A stretch of 64,000 bases of DNA, from contig WARS01000045.1 in the NCBI GenBank assembly GCA_008933995.1, forward strand, positions 124,001 to 188,000, written 5' to 3'. Below, one piece after another: positions 62,255 through 64,000 of this stretch. The notes below the pieces were generated by a model that saw only the letters and a list, made by a program, of their open reading frames with translations, was not told the DNA's origin and made no database searches. Source of the DNA: Datnioides undecimradiatus. Its lineage: Eukaryota; Chordata; Actinopteri; Lobotiformes; Datnioididae. Positions within the stretch are counted from its first letter, which is position 1, and every line of letters begins with the position of its first letter. The translations under genes and the position numbers were made by a program.

Positions 62255-62793
62255 GTGTGGCCACATGATATGACAGGTTTGAATGGTGCAAATCAAGACT
62301 TGAGACACTCCAAGTCTCCAAGAGACAAATTGTCCAGGCTGGCACATTCCACAGGTCAAACATTATATGTCTACATAACAGCCCAGCCCTTATGGACCTC
62401 TGAGGGGAAACACACTGAATATGATTTTAAATGTCCTTCAGGTACACTAGAGCAACATTTTGTCTATGTCAAGTTTTGTCAGGCTTCCAAGAATATTAAT
62501 GGACAGTATAACTATTTCAAGATGTCATACTGAGTTAAAAACAGTTAGATAAATGGTTTGAATTAACTCTTTGTCTTTGAGTTTTTGACTTGATTTTTAT
62601 CCTATATTAACTCCCACTTGGAAAAAAACATTCGCTGAGATGCCACTTTAACTGTGTGCAGCGCAGTCATACGGTACCTGGTAATTGCCTTTGAGGCTGC
62701 TGATCATGCTGGAGATCTGGTTGACCAAGCTCAGGTCATGGATGAGGTTCTGCAGATCTTGATACAACTGACCGGGGCCCATGTAGAGCTTGT
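43615..62793 (-). CDS. arhgef10: ARHGEF10, C-terminal eleven coding exons (5' partial)
   Basis: Rho guanine-nucleotide exchange factor acting on RhoA-family GTPases in the cytoplasm. In human, variants slow nerve conduction. The exon join on the minus strand is 62793-62678, 61505-61378, 60263-60163, 59953-59832, 58165-58079, 57148-56922, 56204-56047, 52789-52647, 50540-50366, 44596-44474, 44117-43615. All ten introns within are GT-AG and every phase closes, giving 1883 nt (about 627 codons plus stop). The protein begins at [15 protein letters not shown], just after the DH/PH region, and continues through the WD40-like propeller to the C-terminal [10 protein letters not shown]. Blocks near-identical to human include [26 protein letters not shown] and LLVCHGLL. 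The DH and PH exons are to the right of 64000. ARHGEF10L is less likely because of the overall match and the kbtbd11 neighbour. Confidence 0.95.
44474..44596 (-). CDS. arhgef10: arhgef10 exon j
   Basis: 123 bp; acceptor TTTCAACAG, donor ACAG|GTAATA. It encodes [20 protein letters not shown] then [13 protein letters not shown]. It is preceded by the longest intron seen here (5.8 kb). Confidence 0.95.
44597..50365 (-). other. arhgef10: arhgef10 intron between exons i and j
   Basis: 5.8 kb. No exon of another gene, RNA gene or complete repeat was recognised; short open frames on either strand look like chance. Confidence 0.6.
50366..50540 (-). CDS. arhgef10: arhgef10 exon i
   Basis: 175 bp; acceptor CGCATCCAG, donor CCAG|GTGAGA. 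It encodes [20 protein letters not shown] then [20 protein letters not shown] and [16 protein letters not shown]. Confidence 0.95.
50541..56046 (-). other. arhgef10: arhgef10 introns flanking exon h
   Basis: Two introns, 2.1 kb (50541-52646) and 3.3 kb (52790-56046), interrupted by exon h. A CA-rich patch lies at about 52400-52430. Nothing else was recognised. Confidence 0.6.
52647..52789 (-). CDS. arhgef10: arhgef10 exon h
   Basis: 143 bp; acceptor GTTGATACAG, donor AGAG|GTATGT. It encodes [20 protein letters not shown] then [18 protein letters not shown]; ends in phase 0. Confidence 0.95.
56047..56204 (-). CDS. arhgef10: arhgef10 exon g
   Basis: 158 bp; acceptor CTTGTTTAG, donor CAAG|GTGTGT. 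It encodes [20 protein letters not shown] then [20 protein letters not shown], closely matching the human propeller blade. Confidence 0.95.
56922..57148 (-). CDS. arhgef10: arhgef10 exon f
   Basis: 227 bp; acceptor TTTGTTCAG, donor GCAG|GTACAG. It encodes [20 protein letters not shown] and [18 protein letters not shown], then a variable acidic loop and VCLGMEEG. It ends after two bases of a Ser codon. Confidence 0.95.
58079..58165 (-). CDS. arhgef10: arhgef10 exon e
   Basis: 87 bp, 29 codons, phase 0-0; acceptor TTCTGTGGCAG, donor CTGG|GTGAGA. It encodes [16 protein letters not shown] and ends GHGCVW. It is symmetrical, so skipping it would keep the frame. Confidence 0.93.
58812..58885 (-). 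tRNA. tRNA-Ile (anticodon AAT), copy 1
   Basis: The 74-bp minus-strand sequence starts GGCCGGTTAGCTCAGTTGG, carries the anticodon loop CTAATAA, and ends GTACGGGCCA. The 7-bp acceptor stem pairs fully, the A box (TAGCTCAGTTGG) and B box (GGTTCGATCC) are intact, and there is no intron. As far as I recall it equals the human tRNA-Ile-AAT sequence. A TTTT Pol III terminator follows about five bases after the 3' end (58806-58803). It lies inside an arhgef10 intron on the same strand. Confidence 0.97.
59417..59490 (-). tRNA. tRNA-Ile (anticodon AAT), copy 2
   Basis: 74 bp, identical to the other two copies except for one G-to-A change in the T loop (GGTTCAATCC in place of GGTTCGATCC), a purine position the B box tolerates. 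Stems remain paired. Unlike its neighbours it has only TTT about ten bases downstream and no TTTT close by, so termination may be inefficient. Confidence 0.93.
59699..59772 (-). tRNA. tRNA-Ile (anticodon AAT), copy 3
   Basis: 74 bp, identical to copy 1 in sequence. TTTT terminator at 59692-59689, about six bases past the 3' end. It lies 208 bp from copy 2 and only 59 bp from arhgef10 exon d. Flanking DNA of the three copies shows no clear similarity beyond a few bases. Confidence 0.97.
59832..59953 (-). CDS. arhgef10: arhgef10 exon d
   Basis: 122 bp; acceptor TTTTTCATCAG, donor TAAG|GTGAGA. It encodes [20 protein letters not shown] then [12 protein letters not shown], the start of the propeller region. 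It ends in phase 0. The following intron carries the tRNA genes. Confidence 0.95.
60163..60263 (-). CDS. arhgef10: arhgef10 exon c
   Basis: 101 bp; acceptor CATTGGCAG, donor CTAG|GTACAA. It encodes [20 protein letters not shown] and [13 protein letters not shown]. One base is shared with the previous Lys codon and one with the next Glu codon. Confidence 0.95.
61378..61505 (-). CDS. arhgef10: arhgef10 exon b
   Basis: 128 bp; acceptor GCGTGCAG, donor ACAA|GTATTT. It encodes [20 protein letters not shown] then [20 protein letters not shown], almost identical to human. It ends after two bases of a Lys codon. The T-rich tract upstream (61510-61620) is the polypyrimidine region. Confidence 0.95.
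62194..62259. repeat. (TG)n microsatellite
   Basis: About 32 TG units with one CG interruption near the right end, in an arhgef10 intron about 420 bases from exon a. Confidence 0.97.
62678..62793 (-). CDS. arhgef10: arhgef10 exon a (post-PH helical segment)
   Basis: 116 bp; acceptor TTTCTGTGTAG, donor CCAG|GTACCG. It starts with the last two bases of a codon and ends in phase 0. It encodes [20 protein letters not shown] and on to SLKGNYQ, matching the human segment after the PH domain. Confidence 0.95.
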
Positions 62794-64000
62794 CTACACA
62801 GAAACACACAGAAGGAAGATCTTCACTGATTATCTGACAAAATAATTTGCAAAGGATGTGAAGATATGCTTGATGTGCAAAGTTGTGACTAACTCATGGT
62901 ACAGGCCTATAACAGTCCCTTTTAAAAGCGTGAGTCCTCATGTGAGCTGGAAAGAAAAAAAACATACAAAGCTTGAGCCTTGACCTCAGACCTGACTAGG
63001 GCGATACACAAGCAGCGATGAGTGTAGCCAGTCAGATGAGAGAAGCAGTTAAAATTGGACTAACAAAGGCAAAGATCAATACAGGGAAATTAGTCCGTTT
63101 CCCACAGGGAGTAGTGACAGCTCTGCAAACCTGGCAGCTATACTTACCGCTGTGCTCACTTGTGCACAAGAACTCGTGTTAGCTTTCAGAGGCCTCGCAA
63201 ACATGGCGTTTTTGTTCTGGCACGTCAGCATACATCATCTATATCTGCTCTTTGGATGTGAACCTACTGGTGTAATATTTGCTGCACTGGGATTTGCAAT
63301 TTTGCTCAAAATATCAAACCTGGTGATCCCATGTCTTGTGATAGATGCTGTGTTGCTGCTCTGCATTAATAGAAACAACGACCTGCTTTGTATGTACACG
63401 GCCCCATAGCTCATCAAATGTCTGGCAGGCACTCTTCTTGTCTTTTGCTCTCTCACACACACACAAAATCCTAAAGATAATAATGAAGAATAGTTTGCAC
63501 ACAGGGGGAATGTCTGTCAGTTGGCCATAATTGCCAACGGACAAGTTATTGAGGTCATTTGATTGAATGGCTCAGTTAACAAGGACAGAACTAATTAAAA
63601 CCTATAAAAACATGTTGGTGCACAGTTTAATAGCCGTTGAAAGTGAATATTGGTGAACAAAGAGTTAACTGCAGAGTCTTTGGCACCAAAATGACTTTGT
63701 TTGCTTCTGCCAGTCTACTCTTCCCCCTTTCCTTCCTTCTCCACCTCCTTGTCTTCTTCTCTTACAATAGTCACAGAGTCTCCTTGGTGCTCCAACTCCA
63801 TGGCAACCCAGTCTAGTCCTCTCCTGAAGGTCTTGCTATCTGGGCATTTGGGAGAAACTTTACCCCTGTTTGTGCATCGCCAAAATTCTCATTTGTAGGT
63901 GGTCTCTGGGAGGATTACTCTAAAAAGGTCTCCTGCTGAGTTTGTAAACAGGAGGCTGCTCGCAGACTGAGAAATTCTTTGTCGTCCTTACACATGCATG
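62794..64000 (-). other. arhgef10: arhgef10 intron upstream of exon a (to window edge)
   Basis: No further ARHGEF10 exon was recognised: nothing resembles the residues expected just before KLYMGPGQ. A coding-like minus-strand frame at about 63715-63980 with an internal stop is discussed under findings. Confidence 0.6.

Noticed and set aside
62025..62533. Overlapping open frames on both strands around 62200
   Set aside because: They are translations of the (TG)n repeat (Cys-Val and His-Thr alternation).
63770..63830. Possible extra arhgef10 exon between exon a and the window edge
   Set aside because: The peptide does not resemble the sequence expected before KLYMGPGQ, and its ending phase does not match the two-base start of exon a.

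Overview
The window is vertebrate, almost certainly teleost, nuclear DNA. Three protein-coding genes with vertebrate-specific architecture are recognisable: arid1b, kbtbd11 and arhgef10. Introns are compact (0.2-6 kb in arhgef10), CA/TG microsatellites are dense, and two short fragments resemble dispersed fish repeats. A ray-finned fish, probably an acanthomorph, is the best inference; the species cannot be named from sequence alone. All three genes lie on the minus strand and are transcribed from right to left.

Layout. Positions 1-2759 are the start of arid1b intron 1. Positions 2760-4010 are the first coding exon of arid1b (417 codons), followed upstream by a GC-richer 5' flank to about 4450. 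Positions about 4450-37700 are a 33 kb interval with no supportable protein gene. It holds microsatellites, G-rich tracts, and several AT-rich, homeodomain-site-rich blocks that look like candidate conserved non-coding elements. Positions 37720-39642 are the complete kbtbd11 coding sequence in one exon (640 aa). It has a 5' UTR acceptor at 39733 and a candidate non-coding first exon ending at a donor at 40363. Positions 43615-62793 hold the last eleven coding exons of arhgef10 (about 627 codons). These run from just after the DH/PH region to the C-terminus; the 5' part of the gene is beyond the right edge. Three 74-bp tRNA-Ile(AAT) genes sit on the same strand inside one arhgef10 intron (58812-59772).

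How the pieces relate. The arhgef10-kbtbd11 pair, in this order and orientation, is also found at human 8p23.3, so it is an ancient linkage. arid1b is on human 6q25.3, so its position next to this pair reflects a rearrangement between the fish and human lineages. The products do not form a pathway: ARID1B is a BAF chromatin-remodelling subunit, KBTBD11 a BTB-kelch Cullin-3 adaptor, and ARHGEF10 a Rho guanine-nucleotide exchange factor. No mobile-element gene, CRISPR array or undescribed gene system was found. The most unusual features are the intronic tRNA trio, the two short uORFs ending just upstream of the arid1b and kbtbd11 starts, and the regulatory-motif clusters of the 33 kb interval.
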